A DNA stretch of 64,000 nt, from contig NZ_JADNBB010000009.1 in NCBI RefSeq assembly GCF_015550595.1, positions 1 to 64,000 on the forward strand, given 5' to 3'. A program made the translations under genes and the position numbers. Source of the stretch: Parabacteroides goldsteinii (GTDB lineage Bacteria > Bacteroidota > Bacteroidia > Bacteroidales > Tannerellaceae). Under the pieces are notes generated by a model, which was given only the letters and a program-made list of their open reading frames with translations, ran no database searches and was not told where the DNA came from. Numbering within the stretch: position 1 is the first letter of the stretch; the number at the start of each line of letters is the position of its first letter. This document shows, in pieces, positions 15,530-24,127 of the stretch.

Positions 15530-16450
15530 TTAGGCCGCCATCAGTTCCTTTATACCTTCAGAAACCTTTTTATTGGCTTCCCCTACCTTACCGGCATCAA
15601 AAGCGGACAAATAAATATGCGTCATTTTCTCAGATGAATGTCCCAGTGCCTGACTGATTATAGCGATCGGTATACCCAAATGATAAGCCTCAGAGGCCCA
15701 GCTATGACGGAAAACATAAGTCGTTAACTTGGCCGATAAGCCTAATAAAACCTGTACCTCTGCCAGATACCGGTTTTCCTGTGCCAGACAATGTTTATAC
15801 TGTTCATGCGTGGCCCCCTCCTGTAACACCGGAAAAAGACATTTGGAATCTTCCCGCCTGTAACGATCGATCAGCAGCTGCATTGACTCCGAAACTTCCA
15901 TCTCAATCAGCGCTCCGGTTTTCTGACGGCGATACGACAACACCTTTCCTTCTTCAACCAGATTCTCCCTACTGAGACGAACGATATCCGCAAAAGGCAT
16001 ACCGCAGGCAAAAAAGGAAAACAGGGCCATATCCACCGCCAGCTTTTTCTCCGGTTCCTCTTCCAGATCAAGCGCAGCCATCTGCTTGATCACTTCCACC
16101 GGAACCGCCCGTTTAACAGTCTCCTCCCGTTGCAACTGCATCCCCTCGAACGGCCGTTCCTCAGGCCGCCCTTTCCATCCCCGGCAGGCACGGTTGTACA
16201 TCGCCCGTAGGTTACTGATATAGCTGTTCACCGAATTCACGCGCAGTTTCTTTCCTTTCAGATACCGAATAAACTCCTGCACAACATCCTGCGTCACATC
16301 TCCCAGCAGCCCGCTCTTTCCTCTCTCACGAATGAATGCGGCAAAATGATTACGGGTAGCACGGTACAGATCGGCCGTACTTTCATCCCCGTTACTACGC
16401 TTTTGCTTTTCCTGCTCGAGCATCAGTATACAAAAATCTTTATTTCTCAT
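15530..16450 (-). CDS. Tyrosine-type site-specific recombinase (fimbrial switch invertase)
   Basis: A 306-residue integrase-family protein: SAM-like core-binding domain (about 20-105) and catalytic domain (about 115-300). Visible catalytic positions: Lys177 (RRQKTG), Arg248-His249 (YVFRHSW), His271 (LGHSS) and Tyr280 (THIYLS). The first catalytic Arg, expected around FFACGMPFADI, is Cys149, and the HxxR histidine is not present; loss of these residues is known in some Bacteroidetes recombinases such as IntDOT. Its stop codon is 4 bp from the right inverted repeat, so the 373-bp promoter segment is its likely substrate. A 22-bp-period repeat array lies about 155 bp upstream of its start. Confidence 0.9.
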   Translation of the reverse strand: MRNKDFCILMLEQEKQKRSNGDESTADLYRATRNHFAAFIRERGKSGLLGDVTQDVVQEFIRYLKGKKLRVNSVNSYISNLRAMYNRACRGWKGRPEERPFEGMQLQREETVKRAVPVEVIKQMAALDLEEEPEKKLAVDMALFSFFACGMPFADIVRLSRENLVEEGKVLSYRRQKTGALIEMEVSESMQLLIDRYRREDSKCLFPVLQEGATHEQYKHCLAQENRYLAEVQVLLGLSAKLTTYVFRHSWASEAYHLGIPIAIISQALGHSSEKMTHIYLSAFDAGKVGEANKKVSEGIKELMAA

Positions 16451-16606
16451 AACTTTTTTCTTCTTTATCGTTATTAATCAAAAAGATAAAGATAAACATT
16501 TCCAACTTGCAGATTGTTCGTTTTTCGCGGTTTTAGCTAACGGCACTGTCTCTAAAACGACCTATACTAGACAGAAAATCCCCATCCACGCCCCCATTTT
16601 CGACCT

Positions 16607-16728
16607 TCATTCCGACCCTTATTCAAATTCATTACAATGATTCTTCCCAATCATTGTAATGCCCCGACCAAGTCATCACAATGACTTCATACACTCATCA
16701 CAATGAACCAGACCAGTCATTGCAATGA
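16607..16728 (+). repeat. Palindrome array, 22-bp period (TCATTnnAATGA)
   Basis: Cores start at 16629, 16651, 16673, 16695 and 16717: TCATTACAATGA, TCATTGTAATGC, TCATCACAATGA, TCATCACAATGA, TCATTGCAATGA. The period is exactly 22 bp, with 10 unconserved bases between cores. A degenerate unit (TCATTCCG) precedes them in phase at 16607, and a lone related copy is at 16889-16900, out of phase. The surrounding gap 16451-17345 holds no credible gene; besides the array I see only a terminator. Confidence 0.85.
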
Positions 16729-16942
16729 AATTTTTAACATAGTAGAATATTAGGAAATTTACTTCGTGATTAGCTCATAAAACGGAGGGAATACACCTTT
16801 TACAAGGCTAGAAGGTATTTCCGGACAGTTTGTTTTCATGTAACAGATTGTAGTTGGTTTTGTCCTATATCTATCATCTGCTCTAAAAACATTACAATGA
16901 TTGTATTTATGGCTATCCAAATGTCAGTACCAAAAAGAAAAT

Positions 16943-16980
16943 CCCCTCAATCCGTCATTATTAAACTTCGGATTAAGGGG
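16943..16980 (-). terminator. Leftward intrinsic terminator downstream of the SMC operon
   Basis: Arms CCCCTCAATCCG (16943-16954) and CGGATTAAGGGG (16969-16980) pair with one mismatch. On the minus strand a T-rich tract (ATTTTCTTTTT) follows, so it ends leftward transcripts, probably read-through from the jet-like operon ending at 17346. Confidence 0.65.
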
Positions 16981-17345
16981 ATAAATATTTTTGAACTGTC
17001 CTTTACCTCTATATATAGCAAAGAAAGAGTATATGAATTAACAGAATGTCAATTTGTAATATTTCTATAGTTGAAATCTTGTGAGTGTAATCTAAAATAC
17101 AAATACCTCCAGACTCTGCTCGTTCAACAAAAATTGTTTGAGTCCCATGGTTACGATGCCATCTTCGTTACGCCTGATAAGGATGTTATCCTTCATAATC
17201 ACGATGCCCTATCAGCTTTGACAAATATTTATTTCTTGAAAAGTTCATATTAGCCCATTTAAAATTTTGCCCCAAACGGCAATTTTCTAAAATGTTACAA
17301 ACTTACTCTTTTCTTCCGATAAACACCAAACACTTGCATTGATAC

Positions 17346-18302
17346 TCACAAATCAATGTACCTCTTTACCATCGCGACCAAATCATTAGTTTCCTCCTCT
17401 ACCCATCTATCCGTACTTATCAATTCATTAATCAAATGAATATCTTTAGAAGTAAAACAGAATTGCTCCAAACCTGAAAAGGGAAGTGTAGTTTTCCATT
17501 TGCTATTATGTTTTTTCATATTGACGGGATACTTTTTAATTGGTTCTGAAGGATAAAGAAGCTTTATATCACAGCCTTTCTCCTGAAATATTTTTTTTAA
17601 CCGAACATAGATTTCCAAGCCATTATAATCCCAATCACAAGAATAGAATAAGAGTTTATCCAATTTCTTTTCATCAATAAAATGAGTTCCTTTTGTATTA
17701 TTTCCACCTACGTACCATAACTCTATTTTGTATTCACGAGCAATGCGGGGCATTTTCAGAAAATTGAGGTTTTCACAAAGCACTATACAACGCGGTTCAC
17801 CAACATCTACAACGAATCTCCACTGATGATTTTTGGGATCTTCCAGAGGATAATCCTCTACTCCTAAGATAGAAAGCACCAAATCGTTCAGACTTTGATA
17901 GGTATCCAAATGCTTGCTTCCACCATGTTCAAAGAAGTCTTCACTAAATGTATGTCGGGTCGTAAGAGAGTTCCGGATTTGTTCCCTGTTATCTGCTACA
18001 AACCGTAAAGAGCGGACATCATTAACCGTATATGTCTGTCGACCAGTCACATCTGGTTGTACAGACTTCAAAAAACGATCATATTCCAAATAATCTTCCA
18101 GGTAGCGTTTAGCAAAATAAGCATCGTACTTTTCACTTTTAATCAAATAATTATGATTGCCTGGCTGATATTGCACTAACTTTCTATTTATCAAGTTCCG
18201 GAACTTATTATCACTTTTTTTTGTCGCTGATATTTTGTTCCCCTTGTAAAGAGAATACATTGCAGTGAGTGTTCGCCAGGTCAATTCAGCTTCCATAGTC
18301 AT
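17346..18302 (-). CDS. jetD: JetD-like TOPRIM nuclease subunit of a Wadjet-like system
   Basis: A 318-residue protein with an N-terminal winged-helix-like part and a TOPRIM domain of DUF2220 type. Glu177 in VLCENLNFL and the DxD pair Asp223/Asp225 in CDWDYNGLEI are the expected metal-binding residues. In Wadjet, JetD cuts plasmid DNA after the SMC complex has extruded a loop, giving selective protection against small circular plasmids. The start overlaps the SMC gene by 17 bp, and it is the last gene of the AT-rich operon. The family call rests on the TOPRIM pattern and the operon; subtype is uncertain. Confidence 0.85.
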   Translation of the reverse strand: MTMEAELTWRTLTAMYSLYKGNKISATKKSDNKFRNLINRKLVQYQPGNHNYLIKSEKYDAYFAKRYLEDYLEYDRFLKSVQPDVTGRQTYTVNDVRSLRFVADNREQIRNSLTTRHTFSEDFFEHGGSKHLDTYQSLNDLVLSILGVEDYPLEDPKNHQWRFVVDVGEPRCIVLCENLNFLKMPRIAREYKIELWYVGGNNTKGTHFIDEKKLDKLLFYSCDWDYNGLEIYVRLKKIFQEKGCDIKLLYPSEPIKKYPVNMKKHNSKWKTTLPFSGLEQFCFTSKDIHLINELISTDRWVEEETNDLVAMVKRYIDL

Positions 18303-21300
18303 TTACATTTATAAAATTTGCCAATTCCGGATCAATATCATTTCGGCTACGTATCTCTATCGGAGCATAATTAACTTCTTCTTCTACATCTGGATTACGG
18401 TTAAGGATATATACATGCTGTTCGCTATATTTTCCCAATGGATTAATTGAAAAAGTCAGTATCTGATAATCATATTCTTCAGCGATATCACTCAATAGGT
18501 CAAAATTACTACCTAATCCTTCTGCCTCATCAATGGGCATAAATCGTAATCCATCTTCTTGTGCATTGTTTTTGTTACCAACAATAGAGAGACGGGCTAT
18601 ACACAACAGAGCAATGGCAGCATACGTCTGCCCGGTACTACCTTTATTATTTCGTCCGGCACGATTTTTCATATCAAGGCTCAGTTCTATATATGAATTA
18701 GGATTCAGTAAATCTTCTAACGTTATGTCATTGGAATTATTATTGGTTATTTCACAGAAAGCTTTCATGATTTTTTCACGAATAGATACTTGCGTATTCA
18801 ATTCGTTCAAAATGGAGACATCGAACATATCTGTCATATTATCTAAAGTTGTCTTATGTTTAAATTGACTTAACCAGCTAACAGAAAACTGTAAAGAATC
18901 TGTTTTTTCGAGTTTCATATTATATGCACCAGATATCTTCTTTTTACTACTCGTAAAGAAGCGATTTATACGACGAATCTCATCCCATTGTGTTTCAACT
19001 TGTCGTTTCACCTCGGTTAATAAATCCTGGATTTTACCTATTTTCTTACTATTCAATTCCCTGTTTTTTTCATTAATATCTTCGAGCCTTTTCTTGATTC
19101 TACCGACGACTTCCTCTTCAATAATCATATCTTCAGGGAATAAGTCAGGCAACAAATTTGCTATTAATTCTTTAAAATCATGACTAGTTTCAAATTTGTA
19201 TTGTTCATTTGGTATGAAACTTTTTACCATATTGGTATACTGATTAATGTAGGTGGTGTTCCTTTGGTGATAAAGCACTTTTGCTTCTTCTACTGACTCC
19301 CAGCTTATCGCTGGAAAACTATCAATGGTAGGTAATTCCGTATAAAGTGATAGATATTCAGTTTCAATCATATTCAGGTGGTTCTCTTGATTTTCTATAT
19401 TCGCCATCAACTGTATTAATTCATCGCATTTATTCAAAGTGCTACTTAAAATGGTCAATTCATCCTTAAAGAACTCAATTTTATTATCTGCATTTATATA
19501 ATCATCTTCTTTATAAGCTTGAATAGTTTGTTCATGCAAAATAGTGTTCCACTCTGCTTCATACAGTTTTATTTTCTTTGATATCGAAATTAATAAACTG
19601 GTAGATTTTTGTATAAGATCAGGGAATATTTCAACTATATTTTTAAGCTGCATAAATTGATTGTACAGTAATGTTTGTTCTTCTTTCACATTTTTCACGG
19701 ACTGTTCTATTAAGTCTTTTGTTGCTAAGCTCTTCACTGACTGCTCCATTTGTTCGGGAGAGATATTTAAAATTTCTATTTCCTGAAATTTTTTTATTTC
19801 GGGCTTATGGAAAAATATATCTACTGAACGAGTAGGTGCATCAAGGGTATTTACTATATCATATAATTTTTTCCACAGTTCTAATTCTTCTTCAATTGTT
19901 TTTTTCTCCTGTTCTATATTGGCCACCTGTGATTGAAAATACTGTAAAATCGTCTCTCGATCATTATTAAGACTTTGCTGTTTTTCTGTTACGTAATTTA
20001 CAAACTCGCTTATTCCACCGAGACTTATCCAAAATCCTTCTGTATCGGGTCCTATATTTGTGTTTTTTAGTAATTCTTCTGGGGAGCAAACATAACGGTC
20101 AAACGGTTTAGGATGATTAGGCTTATTCATCCCATACTTCTGAAAATGATAAATTAGGCTTTCTTCTTCTTTTGTAAAATTACGTTGCAACGATAAAGCC
20201 CAACGTATAAGTGAATTAGGATTATTTATATCGTGGAACTGCTCTACCACGTGCAATTGTGATAAACGGTTACGTAATTCATCTGTCTTTTGGAGGTAAA
20301 AACTATTTCCTGCAGCTAATCCGCCTCTCCAGCCTGAATTTGTAAAAAGATCAATCAAACGTGAGCCAACTAATTTGTCCTTCAATTCTTTATAGTAAAT
20401 GTATTCTTTTTTTTGAGTTCTGTATTGTTTATAACAGGCAGCCAAGTCTCCAGGGAGAATGTTTAACTGTTCAATCATTTTGTTAGCATTATCCAACAAA
20501 CTTTTCTTTTGTCGCCATTCATCATAAATATCCCTTATTTTTTCATAAGCTAACTCTTTCTTATCCAAACCTCTTTGAGCCTCTTCTAACTCGTACTGAA
20601 CCAATACTTGTAATCCTGATAAATCCTCCCGGGCTTGTAAAAAGGTATAGAGTTCTTTTTTGAGAATTTCTTTATTTGAATCATAGGCTCTTTGCAAAAA
20701 CACATATTGAGAAGTCAAATATATTTTTTCTGCTTCTTTTTTTTCGATCAATACTTTATATAGATCACTAACTTGAAAGCACTTTTGTGTCAACAAAAGA
20801 ATTTCATTGTTATTTCTTCCATAGTCCACCGCATTTTTTTCTATTTCTTCTACGATTGACCTGTATTTATTCATGAAGTCTTTACCCTTTTCTTGCCCGA
20901 ATAAGAAATCCAACAAACTAGAACTTCTTGTAGTATCAAGTTCTTTCCCCCTCGAAAACGACTGAATTATCTTCGCATAATCTTTTAGTACTTTATCTTT
21001 ATCGGTAAGGTCAAGTGGTAGTATTTTATTTTTATAGAGTACTTTATGAAAAAAAGAAATCCGTTGCCAATCCTTAAAAACTAAGTTTTTTTCCTCCATG
21101 TATTCAATAATATCCTCTAATGGAATAATACATTCGTCATCCAGAAAATCGGCTGCATAAAGAGGTTTCGTCATAGGGGTAAACTCACCTTGTTCAATAG
21201 CAAGTCCTGCCTGTACAACAAAAGGGCGTGTGGCTTTGGAAGTACTTTCAAGATAGGCTCCTGCTGTAATAAATTGTCCATCGGCAACTTCTATATTTAC

Positions 21301-21564
21301 AAATGCATATCCATAGTCCAATGATTTACCTGGTGATCGCAAAACGAGGCCATCAGGTTCCCGTTTCCCCTGAACCGGAATGGTTGCGGAGCGGAAAGCG
21401 GAAGCCCCTACAAATATAAGTTGTAGTAAATCGGCTATGATACTTTTACCAGAACCGCTATCACCAATAAAATCGGTACGAGCAGGATGAAAAATGTAAT
21501 CGTTTTCCTGATGGTGTATGATACCAACAGTAGACAAACTGTAAATACGAGGATATTTTTTCAT
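18286..21564 (-). CDS. jetC: JetC-like SMC ATPase of a Wadjet-like system
   Basis: A 1092-residue SMC/MukB-like ATPase, the motor of loop extrusion in Wadjet. Walker A GDSGSGKS is at 34-41; long charged coiled coils occupy roughly 270-950 with a hinge-like interruption in between. The ABC signature region NKGSTGQTYAAIALL starts near 972, and Walker B FMPIDEAEGLG is near 1006-1018. Ends that match an SMC head, with no membrane segment, exclude a transporter. It begins 2 bp after jetB and overlaps jetD by 17 bp, implying coupled translation. Strongly AT-rich with codon usage unlike the flanking operons, suggesting transfer. RecN- or Rad50-like roles are less likely because of the partners. Confidence 0.88.
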   Translation of the reverse strand: MKKYPRIYSLSTVGIIHHQENDYIFHPARTDFIGDSGSGKSIIADLLQLIFVGASAFRSATIPVQGKREPDGLVLRSPGKSLDYGYAFVNIEVADGQFITAGAYLESTSKATRPFVVQAGLAIEQGEFTPMTKPLYAADFLDDECIIPLEDIIEYMEEKNLVFKDWQRISFFHKVLYKNKILPLDLTDKDKVLKDYAKIIQSFSRGKELDTTRSSSLLDFLFGQEKGKDFMNKYRSIVEEIEKNAVDYGRNNNEILLLTQKCFQVSDLYKVLIEKKEAEKIYLTSQYVFLQRAYDSNKEILKKELYTFLQAREDLSGLQVLVQYELEEAQRGLDKKELAYEKIRDIYDEWRQKKSLLDNANKMIEQLNILPGDLAACYKQYRTQKKEYIYYKELKDKLVGSRLIDLFTNSGWRGGLAAGNSFYLQKTDELRNRLSQLHVVEQFHDINNPNSLIRWALSLQRNFTKEEESLIYHFQKYGMNKPNHPKPFDRYVCSPEELLKNTNIGPDTEGFWISLGGISEFVNYVTEKQQSLNNDRETILQYFQSQVANIEQEKKTIEEELELWKKLYDIVNTLDAPTRSVDIFFHKPEIKKFQEIEILNISPEQMEQSVKSLATKDLIEQSVKNVKEEQTLLYNQFMQLKNIVEIFPDLIQKSTSLLISISKKIKLYEAEWNTILHEQTIQAYKEDDYINADNKIEFFKDELTILSSTLNKCDELIQLMANIENQENHLNMIETEYLSLYTELPTIDSFPAISWESVEEAKVLYHQRNTTYINQYTNMVKSFIPNEQYKFETSHDFKELIANLLPDLFPEDMIIEEEVVGRIKKRLEDINEKNRELNSKKIGKIQDLLTEVKRQVETQWDEIRRINRFFTSSKKKISGAYNMKLEKTDSLQFSVSWLSQFKHKTTLDNMTDMFDVSILNELNTQVSIREKIMKAFCEITNNNSNDITLEDLLNPNSYIELSLDMKNRAGRNNKGSTGQTYAAIALLCIARLSIVGNKNNAQEDGLRFMPIDEAEGLGSNFDLLSDIAEEYDYQILTFSINPLGKYSEQHVYILNRNPDVEEEVNYAPIEIRSRNDIDPELANFINVNDYGS

Positions 21565-21566
21565 AT

Positions 21567-22208
21567 TTATTCTTCTTTAAGCCAATTGTCAATATAATTA
21601 ATATAATCAGCAAACTCCCGTGTTATACGCTGAAATGCAGGAAAGATTATGAAATCGTCTTCTTTCAAATCAATCCATCTTAGTTTATGAAAATTCTTGA
21701 ATGCACGTTGTACTTCTTGATCAATACGAGCATCATTTGATTCAGTAAAACGTTCTTTGGTGCCTTTTGTCTTGACCAGTAGACGTTGCACATGCTTCTT
21801 AAGATCAGGCATATCTACGCGTATTAGAGCAACAAACTTTTTTACAGAAGTTAATTCTATGTTGTGATCGATATAATAAGCTTTGTACAGCAGCAAGGCA
21901 ATAAGAATATGTTCTTTGGGTAAAGACGACCGCTCAACAGAATAATTACTTCTTGATACAGGGTGATAGAGCGGGAAATAATAAAATTCGTTTCCACTAC
22001 CGGATGGAACGATAGTTATATTCTCGTGTCGTTTGAAATAGACAGTCAGATTATCTATATATTTATTTAGATAAAGAAAAAGTGCCTTATCTCCTTCATA
22101 TTGTATATGAGCACCTCTTTTTAGAGCGTCTACCAATTGTGAAAACAGTACCGCACCGTCTTCACATTCGAGAAAATCATATTTTTGAGTCATTTGCGTT
22201 TCATCCAT
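21567..22208 (-). CDS. jetB: JetB-like (MukE/kite-type) subunit
   Basis: A 213-residue protein of winged-helix-like composition with no catalytic motif, between the long N-terminal subunit gene and the SMC gene. In Wadjet complexes JetB is the kite/MukE-like protein that binds the kleisin JetA. Size and gene position fit exactly; sequence alone is weak (LPKEHILIALLLYKAYYIDHN suggests a helix-turn-helix region). Start overlaps jetA by 19 bp and the stop is 2 bp before jetC, so subunits are probably made in stoichiometric amounts. Confidence 0.75.
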   Translation of the reverse strand: MDETQMTQKYDFLECEDGAVLFSQLVDALKRGAHIQYEGDKALFLYLNKYIDNLTVYFKRHENITIVPSGSGNEFYYFPLYHPVSRSNYSVERSSLPKEHILIALLLYKAYYIDHNIELTSVKKFVALIRVDMPDLKKHVQRLLVKTKGTKERFTESNDARIDQEVQRAFKNFHKLRWIDLKEDDFIIFPAFQRITREFADYINYIDNWLKEE

Positions 22209-23509
22209 ATATCAGATATTGTATGTTTTGAACTGGGATTATCTATTTTTTCACTTGTATCAATCTGTATTTCCCAATGTGGATCTTCCTTATATTTTTT
22301 AATACTCTGGTCAATCACCTGTATAGCGAGTTGCAAATCATTATCGTGTTTTTCCAGACTGTCGAAGAAGATTTCAGAAAGATGTATGACATCGGTTTCC
22401 AAAGATTTCCGACGAATAAACTCCAACCACCATTGGATATGAATCTGGCGCATCATTTGCACATGACCTTTCCGATATGCTTCTTGCTCTTTTCTCGGGT
22501 CTTTTTTATATTCGGAACGCTGTATACGTTCCGGAGGGAAAAGACTTTCAGGTCTATCCACAGAGATAAAAACGGGAAATGAATCTGCCAATTGAATTTT
22601 TCCGTCATAGGGAAAAGGAAACTGTATCTGTTTATCTGTTACATGGCTTTTTTCGAGCAAGAAATACAAAAATTTCTCAACTTTGGTATTAAATATATCT
22701 CGGTTGAGAGAGGCAAAAAACTGTTTTATTTTAGGCTGTATTTTATCAATACGTGAATCTACCATTGCTAAACGGAGATGGATACCTTCAAAATACGAAA
22801 CGGCCTCGCTAATTAGATCATCTATTTCTTCACTTCTGTCGCGTACCGGATGTGAAATAAGAATATCATTCATGCGATCAGTTTCCCGAAAAGCTGCTCT
22901 TAACTCCCTGTTTTGCTGACGTATGGTATCAATTTGCTTTTCTATTTCCTGTAAAGCTACAAGCAAAGTTTCTTTACGCCTTTTAGCTTTTTCACTTAAA
23001 GCTGTTACGGAACGGTCAATCTGTTGGTTAAGATAGTCGACTTGTTCCAATAAAAGAGTTCGAGACTTGAACAAGTCTACTGTAAGCCAATTTTTTATTT
23101 GTTCTTCTGTGACGGCAACTTCAAGCTTCTCATATAGTTCCTCACAAGTTAATTCGATAAAGGTGGGATTAAAGCGCTGAGATATTAGACGATGTATCTT
23201 ATCACATATCTGAAAACCAAAATCAGTAAACATATAGGTCTGATTTTCATCATTATATATAAGATAAAACTCCTGTAGTTCTAGAATATAAGCTGTATAA
23301 GTCCCCCATTGTAACCGTATAGGCTCACGTTCGATAAGACTTACAGCTTGAAAAGCCCGATGTATATCTTTTTCCTTAAAAATCCCATGTTCAAATTCTC
23401 CATTCTTCACCCGTTCATACAACCAGATTACAGCCAATCCTTTCTTTTTCTCTGGAAAAAGATGTTCATAGGTCTTTTCTATTTTTAATTGCTCGAATAA
23501 GGATTGCAT
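22190..23509 (-). CDS. jetA: JetA-like kleisin subunit
   Basis: A 439-residue protein, first gene of the operon. The N-terminal about 150 residues look like tandem winged helices (RLQWGTYTAYILELQEFYLIYN), followed by a coiled-coil middle (about 165-230, rich in KRRKETLLVALQEIEKQ-like heptads) and a C-terminal helical/winged part. This is the MukF-like kleisin layout expected of JetA, which bridges the SMC heads. No DUF3375 signature is evident to me, so a subtype other than classical type I, possibly type III, is likely. A TAAATTTG promoter box lies about 44 bp upstream. Confidence 0.75.
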   Translation of the reverse strand: MQSLFEQLKIEKTYEHLFPEKKKGLAVIWLYERVKNGEFEHGIFKEKDIHRAFQAVSLIEREPIRLQWGTYTAYILELQEFYLIYNDENQTYMFTDFGFQICDKIHRLISQRFNPTFIELTCEELYEKLEVAVTEEQIKNWLTVDLFKSRTLLLEQVDYLNQQIDRSVTALSEKAKRRKETLLVALQEIEKQIDTIRQQNRELRAAFRETDRMNDILISHPVRDRSEEIDDLISEAVSYFEGIHLRLAMVDSRIDKIQPKIKQFFASLNRDIFNTKVEKFLYFLLEKSHVTDKQIQFPFPYDGKIQLADSFPVFISVDRPESLFPPERIQRSEYKKDPRKEQEAYRKGHVQMMRQIHIQWWLEFIRRKSLETDVIHLSEIFFDSLEKHDNDLQLAIQVIDQSIKKYKEDPHWEIQIDTSEKIDNPSSKHTISDIWMKRK

Positions 23510-23552
23510 TGTAGTAAAGATTAAAAGATTATTTTCTCAAACACCATTACCA

Positions 23553-23560
23553 CAAATTTA
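23553..23560 (-). promoter_or_regulatory. Candidate -7 box of the Wadjet-like operon
   Basis: CAAATTTA on the plus strand reads TAAATTTG on the minus strand (TAnnTTTG), about 44 bp before the jetA start. No clear TTTG lies at the -33 distance. Confidence 0.45.
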
Positions 23561-23673
23561 CTAAAAAAATATTGAAAGAATCATCTAGAAAGAAGAAAAT
23601 AACTGTTTTCGTTTCAATCAAGTCATTTTGTATAGCTTTTACACTCGAACACTCACAGAAAAAGTAGATGGTC

Positions 23674-23708
23674 TAAAAAGAGCTTCCCTGTGACAGGGTA
23701 GGGCAAGC
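23674..23708 (-). terminator. Terminator of the ATPase-CGGC operon
   Basis: On the minus strand GCTTgCCCT pairs with AGGGAAGC (one bulge) and is followed by CTTTTT. It lies 80 bp downstream of the CGGC gene. The rest of the 23510-23788 gap is AT-rich with nothing else seen beyond the jetA promoter. Confidence 0.6.
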
Positions 23709-23788
23709 CTATTTATACGTTTTAATTACATATAAATATATAGTACACTTTTTTAATCTTAAATTGAGACATTACGATCTACAAAAGT

Positions 23789-24121
23789 CTAATGAGTATA
23801 ATCTAAGAAACGAATGCCCTTAGGTAAATCATTCTCAATTAACATTTTCATTTTTTTAGCGAAAGGGCATGGATAACCTAATGGAGTACCTTTCTGAATA
23901 CACGAGGCAAATGCAATAGTATCAGCCCCTCTTTTCACTAGCTCTCTTGCCCTTAGTACAGATTTCTTTGCAGGGCATCCTCCACAATTGCAGAAACCGA
24001 CAATTTCTATATCTTCTGTTATACCTTCAAACGCCCCTTTTCTTTCTCTGATCACCTTAAAGTCTGTTGTACCCGGGCAGTAATCTTCAGTCTGCATACA
24101 CCTGATAATTCCAACTTTCAT
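23789..24121 (-). CDS. CGGC domain-containing protein
   Basis: A 110-residue cytosolic protein of the CGGC family (pfam08821), a small putative metal-binding domain with conserved cysteines: MKVGIIRCMQTEDYCPGTTDF at the start, FCNCGGCPAKK in the middle (the family name motif appears as CGGC), and FASCIQKGTPLGYPCPF near the end. Function of the family is not established. It follows the ATPase gene by 6 bp on the same strand, so the two are probably cotranscribed, though no functional link is known. Confidence 0.88.
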   Translation of the reverse strand: MKVGIIRCMQTEDYCPGTTDFKVIRERKGAFEGITEDIEIVGFCNCGGCPAKKSVLRARELVKRGADTIAFASCIQKGTPLGYPCPFAKKMKMLIENDLPKGIRFLDYTH

Positions 24122-24127
24122 AAGTCA

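Noticed and set aside
16607-16728. CRISPR array
   Set aside because: The repeats are only 12 bp with 10-bp spacers, far below CRISPR sizes, and no cas gene is in the window. The same reasoning applies to 44602-44692 and 60960-61041.
17071-17253. 60-codon plus-strand gene in the gap before jetD
   Set aside because: No recognisable domain or clear ribosome-binding site. It lies in an AT-rich gap opposite the direction of all neighbours, so chance is more likely.
17346-23509. Chromosomal MukBEF condensin
   Set aside because: A fourth gene with TOPRIM residues (Glu177, Asp223, Asp225) and the anomalous AT-rich composition favour Wadjet over a housekeeping condensin.
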